Below the pieces are notes generated by a model, which worked only from the letters and a program-made list of their open reading frames with translations, searched no databases and had not been told where the DNA came from. This document shows positions 10,841-23,194 of a stretch of 64,000 bases of DNA, in pieces. The translations under genes were made by a program, and so were the position numbers. The stretch comes from Nepenthes gracilis (Eukaryota > Streptophyta > Magnoliopsida > Caryophyllales > Nepenthaceae). Location of the stretch: contig BSYO01000014.1 in the NCBI GenBank assembly GCA_033239525.1, positions 3,423,351 to 3,487,350 of the forward strand, in the 5' to 3' direction. Position 1 is the first letter of the stretch, and the number at the start of each line of letters is the position of its first letter.

Positions 10841-11922
10841 GATGGGAACACCAGTAACAAGTTAGCCCAGAGGGAGAAAAGGCCCAAATCCTCAGCAGCC
10901 CATTTCAGCCTGGACGGTCAACACTATCATTGACAGGAAAAGTGGAAAGTAGGCCGGCCACAACCCATGATGAACATGACCCATGTCCAGACTGGCCCAC
11001 GTGTCCATCTTCGAGCCACAACGGTCGTCTACCATAATTTTTCATATTTCTAAAGAAGGTAAGCCTTATAGTAACAGTTACCTTCAGAATCAAAGCACAT
11101 CTAGGGAGAAAAGTGCCAAAATCTACACACGGTCTGCTGGGAACCCCAATGGTTACAAAACACATAAGGAAGGAGATCAACCTCTTTGATCGTTATAACC
11201 AAAAAGGCACTTACGCCTACGCAGGAAAAACAACGATCCCCAACAGAACGCGGGCATCAAACCCCTCTGCATAATGAAGGCATCCCGTGGCTATGGCTAT
11301 AAAAGGCCATGGGAGCTAACACTTTCAATCACGCATTCTCTTGCCCACAAAAGCTCTCAGGCAATTACAAAGCTCTCAGAAGCTCTCTTATTCTCTCGAG
11401 TATCCTACGCTCACTCTTTCTCTGCTACTAGTTCATTGTTAACTCAATACTTAGAGAAACTACTTCTCACAAGCAACTACAAAGCCATTCTATCTACGAG
11501 TGCACCCCTACTTACAAACACTGTATTATCTTGAATATTTTTGAGTTTATAATAAATTATTTAATTAATTTTGATAATTATTTAATTATTTGAGTAATTA
11601 TTTTGGGTATTAAATCTTGTAATTAGGCTTAGATATTCAATCTATTAATTTGAATTAATAATTTGAGTTTGAGTGTTTCAACTCTTAAATTTAGTTAGAA
11701 TAATTAATATACTTAATTGAATTAATTTAATTATAGGTTTAATTAATCAAGTAAACTATCGTATATTTAAAGTATATGAATATTAGTATATTAAAAATTT
11801 TTAAAAGATAATTATAAAATTAAATTTGAGAGGTTAGAATATTAGAAATTAATATTAAAAATTTTAAGTGTTATTACAATTAGATAAATAATTAATTGAT
11901 ATTTTAATAAATATATGAAAAA

Positions 11923-11976
<54 letters not shown>

Positions 11977-12768
11977 TTCAAACGAAGGAAAGAAAAAGAG
12001 AAAGAAGGAAAGAAAAAGGAAAAAAAGAAAGAAAGAAAAGAAAAAGGAAAAGAGAGAAAAGGAAAGAGAAGGAAAAGGAACGAGAGAAAAGAGGGAATAA
12101 GAAAGAAGGAAGAAGGAAAGAGGAAAGAACGAAGGCGTGCGTATGGCAGCGGCAAAGGAGGAAGGTTTCGGAGGAAATCCTAACCGGCTTTCTCATTATT
12201 TAAGGAGGCATTAGGGTTAGAGAAGGGAGAGGGCAAACCAGGGAGATGGAGAACGCACGAAGCCGATGGAAGCCGCCGCCGTCGATCACTAAATTGAGGC
12301 AAGTAATCCTCCATTTTGCATGTTAATTTTTATCTCACAAAATAAATTCTCCATAACCTATTGTTGATTTTATCCCATTGCTTGCATGCCGTAATTTTGT
12401 GGTGATTTGGTTGTGTCATAGTTGAGAAGTTGGAAATGGGAAGAACAGAGCCTACGGCTCGAGAGGTGAAAGCCTTAAACTTTAGAGTTCTATGTTAAAT
12501 CGGGGATTGATAATTTGTTCAGTGAAATTATGAAATATTTGTCTTACTTGTTATACCTGCTAATTTTGGGATTAGCACAAATTGGCAGAAACAGAGCACC
12601 ATGCTCTGTTTTTGCCTTGTAAACCCAGTTCTAGGATTCGAAAATGGCAAGAAATTGGCGCAGTGGTAGAAGGTGTATTTGAGTCGTATGGGTACTACGC
12701 GTTGTGCGTATATGTACCTTGGCGTGGGTGTGTGTATACGGATGAATGTATACGGCGCATAAAAATAG

Positions 12769-12800
<32 letters not shown>

Positions 12801-14733
12801 CGGCTGTGTAGGTGTATGAAAGCATAGGCTGCTATATGCATACGGGTGGCATACAGGGCATATGGATACGGGCGTGAGGATGAAGGCGCATATGGAGGTG
12901 TAGGCGTATGTATATGCGTATGTACCCATGTGAATATGGGTTTTTATGTTTGTATACGTGGGTTAACAGGCATGTATGTATGGGTTGACATGTATGTATA
13001 TATGAGTTGGCATGTATATACTGTTTGGTGGGTATGTTAGCCCTATATACGTGAGTAAATAAATAAATAAATAGATATATATATATATATATATATCTGT
13101 GCGTGGGTATGTAAATGTGAGTGAGGATGTGTGTTGTGTGTGTTGGGTGAATGTGTATGCAGTTTTGGGAAACATGGTTGGCAATTGTTGTGTGAGCAAG
13201 CGGGCAATGGTGTGACCGGCAGGTTTGTGCCACATTTTGTGCATAAAATAAAATAATCCTGAATATTGGCTGTGGTTATTTCATGGGTATATATATGTAA
13301 TAATGAAGGCTTTGTCCCTATGTGAAGAGCTTGGAATTAGAATAAAATGGTTTATTAAATAAATAATTAAAGCTCGGTCAGTAGGTAATTATCCTTAGAT
13401 TATCTTGATAAATTCTGGTAAATTATTCTTCCCGTTAAGCTTGTTGGCGTGGGTATATTTATTGGCACTCTATGGTTAAGTTGAGGATGGCGTATGAAAA
13501 TACTAAGGTATCGAATCGAATAGGAGGCTACGGAACATTAGTGTAGTCTATATCTTTCTAATACTGATTCCATTATGGATAAGAAAAGGAGAGTGTACGA
13601 AAATTTTACAGTAACTGGGCGTATGGGAGTCCGTAGGACCGTAGAGTAGTCTATACTTTTCTAATACCAATTTCATTCCGGAGATTGAGGTCTTGATAAT
13701 GCGGAGGGATACTCATAACCTAGTGATCATCGTAGAGGATGATATCTGGGATATCATTGACGAGGGGTATTAGAGATAGTACGAGCATACTACGGGTACA
13801 GCCTCTAAGAGGACTGTAAGGGTAGTGGGGATACCATGGATACCATGTAACCTTATGGGACTCACCCAGCAGTCGGGGGCATAAATACGCGACCTTTGGT
13901 CCACTATGGTAGAATAAGGTCCATGGAGACTTCTGTCATTCATATAGTTGTGACCTCGTATTGAGTTGATGATCGGATTCGATAGAATCCATGTTGCTTC
14001 CTTGATACTTAGCCATTCACGTGGCCTTCGGGTCGTGGACACATGTTATTGAGTATCAGACAGTGGTTTATATATTGCCTGCTATTATTGATATTATTCA
14101 TTGTATTATTGTCCGGGATGTTTAATTATACTCATCTATTGTCGATTATATTTACTTGTTGGGCATTCGACTCACTCTTATATTTTGTTGGCTCCAGATT
14201 AGACAGGTTGATATCAGGAGAGAAAAGAGATCAGGTGACTATTGGGTAGCCACCAATCAGAGATGATATCAGAGATTGAGGCTTCCATGATAAATATCTG
14301 AGATTTTGTTGCGTTTGGATATTTATTAGAGTTTTAATTATAAGGAATTGACATTATTGATATTTATTTAATGATATATTTATGATTGATTATTGATAGT
14401 GTTAAATGATAGAATTGAGTTCATTTAAATTGCTCGATGACGTGTAATTAATAATTTCAGATGATTCGTCACCTTCACCGTGACGGTCCGAGTCGGGTTT
14501 AGGGACTCCGATCTCGAGTCATCACAAACACACTCCTTGCATCCATTTTTACATCTCTTGCATCTACCTTCTAATTTCAAAAGGTTGATTCGACTGAAAC
14601 TGTGTCAGTGTTTTTCGATGGGACCAAATCTCACGGTCACTGACCTCTCTCTCGCAAGACCCAAAACTCAGCGACGGGGCAAGAATTTGACGAACTACTT
14701 GACCTGAATCTGCTTAAATTTAGATCCATAATA

Positions 14734-14738
<5 letters not shown>
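10841..14738 (+). mobile_element. 3' LTR of the forward Tat-type element, interrupted by a solo LTR
   Basis: The LTR starts TGATGGGAACACC at 10841 and ends ATACATCA at 14738. Bases 11522-14526 are a later insertion, so the LTR itself is about 890 bp. A TATA box (GGCTATAAAAGGCC) lies at 11295-11308, followed by a CT-rich leader. Bases 11050-11420 align to 1337-1720 of the solo LTR in block A. An AT dinucleotide run follows at 14739-14791. Confidence 0.75.
11522..14526 (+). mobile_element. 3.0-kb solo LTR (TGTA...CATCACA type) nested in the 3' LTR
   Basis: The insertion starts TGTATTATCTTGAATATTTT and ends GAGTCATCACA. It is flanked by AACAC on both sides (11517-11521 and 14527-14531), a perfect 5-bp target duplication. 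It contains an (AAT)n run at 11925-11976, a long purine tract (about 11980-12130), a likely transcription start region near 12195 and AT runs at 12770-12790 and 13075-13096. Its first ~430 bases match, in reverse, 60167-60724. It holds no protein-coding domain; the many open frames in it are low-complexity artefacts. Confidence 0.85.
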
Positions 14739-14794
<56 letters not shown>

Positions 14795-15755
14795 CTCTAT
14801 GCTCTAGAATTTTCATAATTGGGGTTTTTTGTTCTTTTATTTCTCTATTGGCATGGAACTCGTTAGACTATAAATCTGTTGTTGTGTTTTACGTTATGGA
14901 TTATGCTTTTGACGTAGTTATTTAGAGATCGAAAAGTGGGAACCTGGATCGTCGAAGTTGTCTTTCGGATTACCAGTGCTTAATTTGTACTTGGAGTCCA
15001 GAAAACAGTTGCGGGAAGTGGCATGTTAAGTTATGAAATCGGTTTTTTCAGATGTTCACTTGAAAACCTTTTAAATATACATAAAACAGTTCCGTTTTAT
15101 GGTAAGTGCCATTTTGTCGAGTGCTAAACGTATCTTAAAACCCTAATCTTGAAAGTTATATCACAACACATGGTAAGGGTTTACGAATGGTTCGTCCACA
15201 TTTTGAGCCCAAAAAAGCATTTGTTTGAGGTGGTGTTAGACAAATTCATCTAAAAGTGTGAACTTTTTGGATGAGTTTTTCCTTTGCCAGAGTTACAAGG
15301 GTGGCCATTGCACGATGTTCTTACATAGCGGGAGTATGGGAAGGGTAAAATACATGCCTTAACTTTGTATTGCATTGAAGGAGACTATTTTATTGATTTA
15401 AATTCGTAATCTCTAAGTTATGACGGAGCAATTACAGTTATGATGAAGCAGCCATTCTTTTGCTGATAGAATCGGGAAAACAGAACCTTAATTCATGTCT
15501 GATTAAGAGTTAATGAGAAATGTCCCTTATTCCATGAAAGCCTCTATTTGTACTGTAATTGAAGGCTAAGTTGATTTTAGGCCTATATGTTGGATCAAGA
15601 TTACAATCTGTAGGATGCAATTGATTAGATGTGGATAATCCATAACGTAATCATAGTTATTCGATCTTTTTCACAAAATCAGCGCAGTAGAGATGAATGT
15701 GGATAGAGGAGGGGAGGAGGAGAAAAGTGGGAGAGAGAAAACAAAGAAGGAAGAT

Positions 15756-15791
<36 letters not shown>

Positions 15792-17364
15792 ATGATAGAG
15801 AAGAGAATCAGACATGGTATTATTCTTGTGATAGCGAATACAAGAACTTATCCCATTTCTTACAACTACTGGCTGCAGAAGCTGACAACTGCTAACAAGC
15901 TTGACGAACCTTCAATACAAAGCAGCTAATGAAATATCATATGAAAGCAATTGAATAATTAATTGAAACCACTCCACAGCAAGCTTTCAATACATTGGAT
16001 TTCCCAAATATTAATCTGCAACTATATTGAACTAAGATGGATAACAGCAACTGATATGACATCATGAGAATCCTCTGGGCTTATATTTGTGTATATTTCT
16101 TTCTGATTGAATATGCATGTTCATTTCCTAAGGAAAGGAACATCTAAATTAAGAAGCAGTTTAGATTGGTTTAGTAATTAGTTTATCACAAAATTTTATC
16201 AAATGGAAAGGCATGGAATCTTGATATATCCGAGAAGGGGCAGATAGATAATCGTTCATGATTCTGTGATTTATATTTGTTCTCGTTGTCACATTGATAT
16301 CACAGCTCTATGAGCTACAAATTATGAACTCTGCCTAAGTTTAATTTAGTCTAGAAAAGATGGTCCTAAATTTAATATTAATCTTCAAATTCTAGTTATT
16401 ATTTATTTTTTCATGTTGCCAGGTGGGTGGGGTGAAATGGCTGGGATCCAAAAATATCTTAGAAGCTCCCTTAAAAGAAACATTCGATGCAACCAACTGC
16501 CTTTTGGGTCTAGGGTGAAGAAATTGTGAAAACTGCTAATCAAAATCAGGAGACAAAATGGAATGCATTTTATAATTTTTAGTACCTAGAAGAATGTGAG
16601 AGCAAGCCTTAGTGCAATCATAACTTGATCTTTTGTGGCATGGATGTTACAGTATAATAATGGAAATAACCTATTGCAGCGCAAGGATCAAGTTGCACAT
16701 GCCAAATTGTCCTTGAATTCATTGTGTGAGTATTGTTCTTTGGGATGCTCTTTAGATTTTTAGCTTTTCCTCAAGTTGCTCTATAAAGAATCTGTCAGAA
16801 TTATAAAATAGGACGATATTCCTGGCTACTATTTATTCACTTCTATTTTGTGCAAGTGTTCTAAATGACATTTGAATTTAAGCTTTATAGCTTTAGATTC
16901 CTTACAGTGTCATTTTTTTAAAAAAAGAAATCCATCCCCCTTACCAACCCCAACCCCTTGTGGATCTGTTTGTGGCATTTTGAGCGAGATCCAGAACCTT
17001 TAGGGTATAGATATTGAATTCCCCAAACTTAGGGACTAATTTCATGATATGTTTGAAACTCAAGGTACTAAAGCTACTATGCCTTGCATACCTTAAGGAC
17101 TAAGTTGGTGAAAAAGTTACTACACCGTCAGGACTAATATCCCCAAAGTCAAGGTACTTACTTTTGTGCTCAGTAATTTGGATATTACTTGGTTAAAGTT
17201 TTGCATTGCTCAGCAATTCTTGGCACTTTGGTTCTGGCAGTATATTCTACTGTATGATGATGTCATAGACAGGTCTACGAAACTAGTTTTAGAAGCTACA
17301 GACTAAAATTCTTATGCTTGTTAACTTTGGTGAAAAAGGCTACTCCAAGCTTTTAATTAGCTGC
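14739..17364. other. Gene-poor, moderately AT-rich DNA
   Basis: An (AT)n run (14739-14791) and a (GA)n run (about 15759-15787) are present. I recognise no protein domain, LTR terminus or RNA gene. The texture, with pyrimidine-rich patches and few tandem repeats, resembles intronic or old gene-flanking DNA. It may be intron sequence of the gene whose exons appear at 17365-18057. Confidence 0.5.
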
Positions 17365-18057
17365 TTGAAATGAATTTTCCAGTTTATGTTTTCAATTGAT
17401 GTATTTGGGAATGCGCACTAATGATGGAATATCAGTTGCTCATAGTGACACTGGTCCAGCATGGAGTGCCGATCACATCACCGGCATTCTTAATATGCCT
17501 GGATATATTGTTCAGCCGGATTCCTTGAGATACCCAACAAAAGTATATAGCATTGAACTGAAGCTCCTCTTCTCGGCTTTTCAACGAAAGACATTAGCAA
17601 TGACCGCCTTGCGGTCCTTTGTGATGTGCTATTAGCCTATCTGGATCCCCGCACCCAACATGATGATGATGATGACTTTTTGCAGGATGTTTCGGAACAT
17701 CGTAATGTAGATTTAGTTATTCCTGTCAAAAGGTCGGTGAAGCAAACTATCCGTGAGGTTCGTATACGTTTTCTTTTCCCTTTTTGTTTTTTTTATCTTT
17801 CTCTTCCTCTATTACTGGCTTGATTAAAGTTGTTGAGCGCATTCTTGGTTACTATTTGTCAAGATGAATAATACATTTGCATTGTGGCATCCGCCCTTGT
17901 GTCAGGGCTTGATGACTCCCAAACACCCTCCATGGCAAAAAAGTACCCTGCTCATGCCCCTCAGAAAGCTAGACCTGCCCCAATGGACCAGACAAAGAAG
18001 GGTTACCACCCCCAAGTTGATTATGTTTTGCCATTCCCTTATAGGAAGACAATAAAA
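17365..18057 (+). pseudogene. Two exon-like segments of an unidentified conserved-looking plant protein, frameshifted
   Basis: An open stretch follows an acceptor-like TTTTCCAG near 17382 and reads NDGISVAHSDTGPAWSAD, NMPGYIVQPDSLRYPTKVY and ELKLLFSAFQRKTLA up to a TAG at 17632-17634. Shifting frame by one step at the same point gives LAYLDPRTQHDDDDDFLQD and then IPVKRSVKQTIREV to about 17760, where a GT donor could follow. A second segment after about 17885 reads GLDDSQTPSMAKKYPAH, then KGYHPQVDYVLPFPYRKT. Composition and absence of low complexity suggest genuine protein-coding origin. I do not recognise the family. The frame change at about 17630, absence of other exons and an LTR fragment starting at about 18085 point to a gene relic, though a sequencing indel cannot be excluded. 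Confidence 0.45.
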
Positions 18058-18084
18058 ATTTTTTTTGAATTGAGCTATTTGCCC

Positions 18085-18301
18085 ATCATCTTATCTTTTT
18101 ATTCGACTAAAATAGATTTTTAAATTGAGCGTTGGAGGACAAATTGGGAAACGAGCCTCGCCATCCTTTGATATCTCGCTCGTTAGTTCTGATGTGCAGA
18201 ATTTAGGTTCGAAACAATAAAGACCGAACTCGCTTGCAGTTGGAGACTCGAACCCAGTGGCTCATTAATTCGTTTAGTAATTTGGATCCAGGGATGTATC
18301 A
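18085..18301 (+). mobile_element. 3' end fragment of a TGAT...ATCA family LTR
   Basis: The stretch carries the diagnostic end of this family: an AAATTGAGCGTTGGAGG motif, 'gatgtgcagaatttagg', and GGATCCAGGGATGTATCA ending at 18301. No matching LTR start is adjacent. From 18302 to 18825 I see nothing recognisable. Confidence 0.6.
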
Positions 18302-18825
18302 AATATGAGTGTCATCTCAATCAAAGTTGGCTTCTTTCCTCTTAAATTCAGCGATATGACATCAGTGCCCTGGTGATATCTCAACAGTTCACTTCTTCAA
18401 GAGCCAAAGTGACATGAAGAAGGCACTTCAGCAGCAAATACAGAAGAAATTTAGGTCCGTCCACTAAGACATGGATTTCAAAGGTTTCCACTCTTATTAT
18501 GCCTGTTCTCTGCAGTTAATTGATACGAATATCAAATTCTGAGGAAGATTTATTCACCTTTGTACAAATGAATGATGCAGGAAGAAAGACCCAGGACTTT
18601 TACCCATTTCAGGTATGATTTACAAGAGTAATCACAACCTTGTCTATTTGGATCCTGAGAAGCTGGCTCTAAAGGCAATTTTCTTGATTATATTCGAGGA
18701 TGCATTATTTTTGAAGCTCCATGGCATGTTAACCGGACTTTTCATCTCATGATGGTTGGGTATTTTGAGTTCAAATAGCATGTTAATACATGGTTATGTT
18801 TACATGATTGTCAAATAGGTGGTCA

Positions 18826-19226
18826 CATCTTTTTCAATGTATCCCCAAGTAAAGAAGTCTCACGATTTGTTTTAAGGGGAGTTGAACCAAGGTATATTGG
18901 ACCCGTTTGACGTATTGCAACAAATTGGAAATGTGGCTTATAGATTAGCTTTATCTCTAGTTTGGCAGATTTTCATGTCATATTTCGTGTTTCGATGCTT
19001 TAAATGAATTTTTTTATCCCACTCGTATTATTGAGCATGAACCTTTACAAATCAATAAAGATTTAACATACATGGAAGAACCGATTTAGATTTTTTGAAA
19101 TGAGATCAAATTTTGTGTATTAAGGTAATCCCTTTGGTGAATTTGCTTTGGAGGAATCACATGATTGAATAAGGTACTTGGAAGAGCAATGATGAGATTC
19201 AAAGAAAGTATCCACATTTGTCCTAT
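18826..19226 (+). pseudogene. C-terminal pol remnant of a chromovirus-type Ty3/gypsy element
   Basis: The frames give SPSKEVSRFVLRGELN, GNVAYRLALSPSLADFH, an HVIFRVSML-like motif, then EEQ..DEIQRKYPHL near 19185-19220. These are the usual C-terminal integrase landmarks of Tekay/Reina-type elements (YRLALP..L..VHDVFHVSML and a WE.E..MR.KYPHLF ending). At least five stops or frameshifts are present. No chromodomain can be recognised. The element is inactive and only its 3' coding end remains. Confidence 0.65.
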
Positions 19227-21170
19227 CAATCACGTACGTAAATTTTAAGGTTAAAATTTTATAAAGAATAAAAAATTATATCACCTGATTTTCAATTTAT
19301 ATATCATAACATCAGAAGTAATTTGTATTGAAAAATTTATCAAAATAATTATGTGTTGGACGATAAAACTAAATATTTAAAAGGAGTAGGTTCGACACTT
19401 GACAAATGCATGTATGGCTCTCAGGTGTGACTTAGTAGAATAGATGGTGCTCGCGAGACAAAGAAATGCTTGTGTGTGACTTAGTAGAATGGTGGTGTTT
19501 GTGCATGACAAATGCATGCTTATGCATGGCATAATAGAATAGGTGGTGACTGTGTACAATAAAAGCACACTCGTTCGTGGTTCAACAAAATGGGTAGCAT
19601 TTGTACGTCGGGTGAGAGATGCTTGTGCGTGCATATAATATTGTCTTTGTGCCTAATTTATGCTCGTCTGTCAGTTTGGCTATATAAGCAATCCTTTATG
19701 ATTTTTGAGTTATTTACACAGAGGTTTAGAGAGATGGGAGAAAAAGAAAAGTGAGAAGAGGAGAGAGAAGGCGAAGGAAGATGGTTTTAAAGCTATTTCA
19801 GGATAGATTTGGTTGATATTCAATTTAAAACAATTGTAACTAAATCCTTTTAATCTTTAAAAATATCAGTTTTGATTTTTGTTTTAATACGCATGCATAT
19901 AGTCATTTGTTGGCATTTCTTGTCTATACTTGCATGCATGTTTATATTGTTCCTATTTTAGAATTTTGAAGGTTTGTGCCTACTTTTGTGTAAGTTGTTA
20001 AGAAAGTTTAAAATCTTTAGATATTTAACCTTACACATCATTTGTATGCTAGTATTTGATGAGAATTCTATTTTAAAAATTGTAAATATTATTATTTTCT
20101 CTTAATTTGAAAAAAAATTGTATATTTGCTATTTGTTATAGATTTTTTTCATTTTAACTAAATAAAAACTATTATAGAAATTAGATATAATATATTCGGA
20201 CATATCATAATATTCGAACATTTTTAAACAAAAATTGTTGCCTAACATTTACAGGTTCAAAAAATAACATTTGATCCCATTCTGAGTAAATAATATATAG
20301 TCATCTTATTCATAGGTCTTGAATAGTCGTATATGGCTTTAGTTATAGGAAATTTATATAACGCAATCTTCAATATTCAACTCTTATTATTGAGGTTATC
20401 ATTGATCTATAATTTTTATATTTTTTGCTTGTTTTGTTATATTTTCCTCACATTTTTCTTATGTTTTCTTAGATTCTTGCATTCCTCAAATGTTTTTTTT
20501 ATCAATTATCGATGTTCTTAGCTTTTTCAATATCCTATTATCATTATTCTTTCTTATATTTATTCACTTTTATCCATATGTAAGAATTATATAATGGTTG
20601 TTGAGTGTTAAACTCATTCTTATATATTTTCATAACTTTTCAAATTAGCAAGTATAGATCTTTTATAGTGTTTAGACAGAATAAGGTTCGAAGGATTTTA
20701 TTTTGTATTTTCTTTTGTTGCTTAGTTGTTGAGTTGTCATATATTAGAATTTGGAACATTTGGGCTTAAAATTAAAATTTTAGAAAATGTGTATTTGTTG
20801 AGTTGGCCAGTTAGCATATTGTAGATTGCATTATCATTTTGAGTATTGATGTTATGGATGGCTATTGTTAGGCATTTTTTCCTCATGAGTATGTTTGGAT
20901 GTTAAGCAGGTATTTTGATTATCGGGTCAAATAATGAAAGTTTGGTCAGAATCCAGTGACTTAATAGGTTATTTTCTGATTTGTTTAACGGCATTTGTTG
21001 CAGAGTTGCATTCGATTACTCGATTAAGTTTTTGACGTCATTATGTTTATACTTTTGTACCGGGATTGCAGCTAATATAAAATGCTGCGTCAATCATCCA
21101 GGGAGTATATGCATTATTTGTGTATTCATATGACAACAAATTCCTCAAAAGATGATAGAAAACCTGCCGT
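19227..21170 (+). mobile_element. Probable decayed 3' LTR region of the chromovirus remnant
   Basis: This follows the pol remnant directly. It contains four to five diverged ~60-bp repeats at about 19381-19640 (core GACTTAGTAGAAT.G.TGGTG), a TATA box GGCTATATAAGC at about 19678 and a purine-rich leader. A long AT-rich tail runs to about 21100. I could not fix either LTR terminus or a target duplication, so the call rests on position and promoter layout. Confidence 0.4.
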
Positions 21171-21177
21171 CACCTCA

Positions 21178-22296
21178 GTAGTCCGAGCACGGCTGGCAGT
21201 AGGAGACACAGATAACAACATTCTTTCATTGAAGAAAGTTCATTAGTTGCTTATATTCTTCCTGGGTTCGACAAACTCTTCCTCTAGAGATCTCCTCCTG
21301 TTTTTCATTGACACAATTAGCAAAACTACTTGATTTTTTAACTCTCTCACCATGTTTGTGTCCAGGAGGATAACCAACGAGCTTGCAGCATTTTTCAGCA
21401 ATATATCCTGTCATGTTACAACGATTACAAAAAGGCAGTTAGGCATTCCCCATTTTGAATTAGTTTTCAAGGGAATGAATGACCAGTGAACCTGTAATGA
21501 GTAGTTCTGTATGGCCTGATCTGCTTTCCATTCATGGCACTCTTGGCGATGAGCTTGTCGAAAGTATATGTTTTCTTATTGAAAGAAGCCATGAGCTCAG
21601 AAATTGACTTGGAAATGGTACTTACATTTTGTGTTGAGTGTATCCAGCTTTTGAATTAACGTGAATACTTTGTTGACAGGATGTAAGGGATCTGTCAACA
21701 TAATTTCCATTTGATCCCATAAGGAATTGTATGATATAATCCCTCTACTATCTATTGAGGAAGACCTTCAACTTTCCACGTTCACAATTTGGAAGGGAAT
21801 CATAAAGGAACACTTCATCCCTCAGGCACACCAACATAATCATGTCATTGTGTCGAGTTGGCCACGGTTTTATTCGGTTGGAAAATACTAGGGCCATTTT
21901 GTCATAAGTAGCGACCTTGAAGCTGAATCCGCAGGTCTGGAGCATCTTCAACTGAAACAAGATTGGATTTAACATTACTGCTAACTGAATTTTGAATGCA
22001 GAATTTTGAATGCAGAAAATAACCAAATCATTGTACCATGCCCAAGCATTCATCAGAGGATCTTTAAGATTGAGTGGCTTCTTGAATCTCCATTGATGAA
22101 TCCGGCTTTATTCTTGGCTATGATTGCCATAGGCATGGTTCTACACCCAGACACATAGCCTTCGGATGTCAGCAGATCAGTTACAAGAATGGACGCAGGA
22201 ATATCTCCATTATCAAGACGAAAAGGATTGTTTAGGTCATTAAGATTTAGAAACAGTGTAGAAGAATTTATATTTGTTGTAGAAGAAGGGGAATTT
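21178..22296 (-). pseudogene. Copia-type retrotransposon gag remnant
   Basis: Reading leftwards from about 22290 the frames give NDLNNPFRLDNGD, then LLTSEGYVSG and AIIAKNKAGFINGD, which follows the N-terminal gag pattern of plant Copia elements (…NP..L…DNPG…LL.G.NY..W.R.M..AL..KNK.GF.DG). Around 21750-22050 there is NAWAWYNDLVI and DMIMLVCLRDE-like sequence. Near 21360-21410 comes TGYIAEKCCKLVGYPPGH, the zinc-knuckle end of gag, followed by a Gln/Glu-rich tail. Frame changes and stops between these pieces make it defunct. Protease, integrase and reverse transcriptase are not found. A solo LTR is inserted directly upstream at 22302. Confidence 0.75.
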
Positions 22297-22301
22297 TGAT
22301 G

Positions 22302-23194
22302 TGTTGGGGTCACTCTCTTGTGGTGTTTGTGTCCGCGGACCAAAGGAGACAAATGCAAGGACTTTCGAGGTTCATGTCCGAGAGGTTGACATGGAAGAAG
22401 TTTGGAAAAACGCCTAAAGAAGAAGAAGAAGAAAAGAGGCAATCAAGATGAATTGGTACAAGGACTACTTTGAAAGGTATCATGTCCGAGAGGTGAACAT
22501 GGACGAGGGACGCTGGAGCCTAGGCGTTGACTTTCTCTCTCACGTAGGCCTCAGCTGCCTCGGCGTGTTTAATGAAAGGGACTGACCCACTCCGATTGGA
22601 CATTCTGGGCGCTTCAACTTCCAAGGTGGCGAGCTGCCATTCGACACGCAGGAGGCGTGGGGCGGCCATGGCAGCCTAAGGGGCGTTACCACCACCCTAC
22701 CCTGCGCGAGGGGTGGCTGAGTGGTTGGCCACGTGGCCCTCCCCTGGTATTATATATAGGCTGCGTGAGATTGAGAGTGTGACAGAGAGAGAGCTTGTGA
22801 AAGCTGGTGAGTGCAAGTGAAAGCAAAAGGACTATTGTGAAGGAGAAGAGGAGTGCACCACCAGTGAGAGAAGGGAGAGAGAAAAATAGAGTGAAGAGAA
22901 AAGAGAGTGCTTTTCTCGGTTTGCTCAGGAGTATTTTCCTCTTTAACTTTTTGGGTGTGTAGCGGATGCTCCCTCTTGGAGGTTTGTAACCTATTTCACA
23001 TGGTGGATTTGCTGTTGCCTCTACTCCCGTGGTTTTTCCCTTCGGTTTCATAAGGGTTTCCACGTTAAATTTGGTGTGTTTCTCTTTCCTTGTTGGCTGT
23101 CCGTCCGAGTGTTGTCCCTCTGACCGAGTGATTTGTCCTCTCGGTCATTGCGCTTGGGAACATTCTGTCCGAGCGCCCGTGTTGTGCCCCAACA
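22302..23194 (+). mobile_element. 893-bp solo LTR (Copia-like, TGTTGGGG...CCCCAACA)
   Basis: The ends are TGTTGGGGTCAC and GTGCCCCAACA, and TGATG flanks both sides (22297-22301 and 23195-23199), a perfect 5-bp target duplication. A TATA box (TATTATATATAGGC) is near 22748. The 3' third ('ggaggtttgtaacc...', 'ttttcccttcggtt', 'aagggtttccacgtt') resembles the LTRs of the 52966-55675 element, so they belong to one family. It lies at the start of the older Copia gag remnant. Confidence 0.9.

Noticed and set aside
12528..13244. Long Thr/His/Tyr/Ile-rich frames
   Set aside because: Translations of AT/GT-rich low-complexity DNA within a solo LTR.
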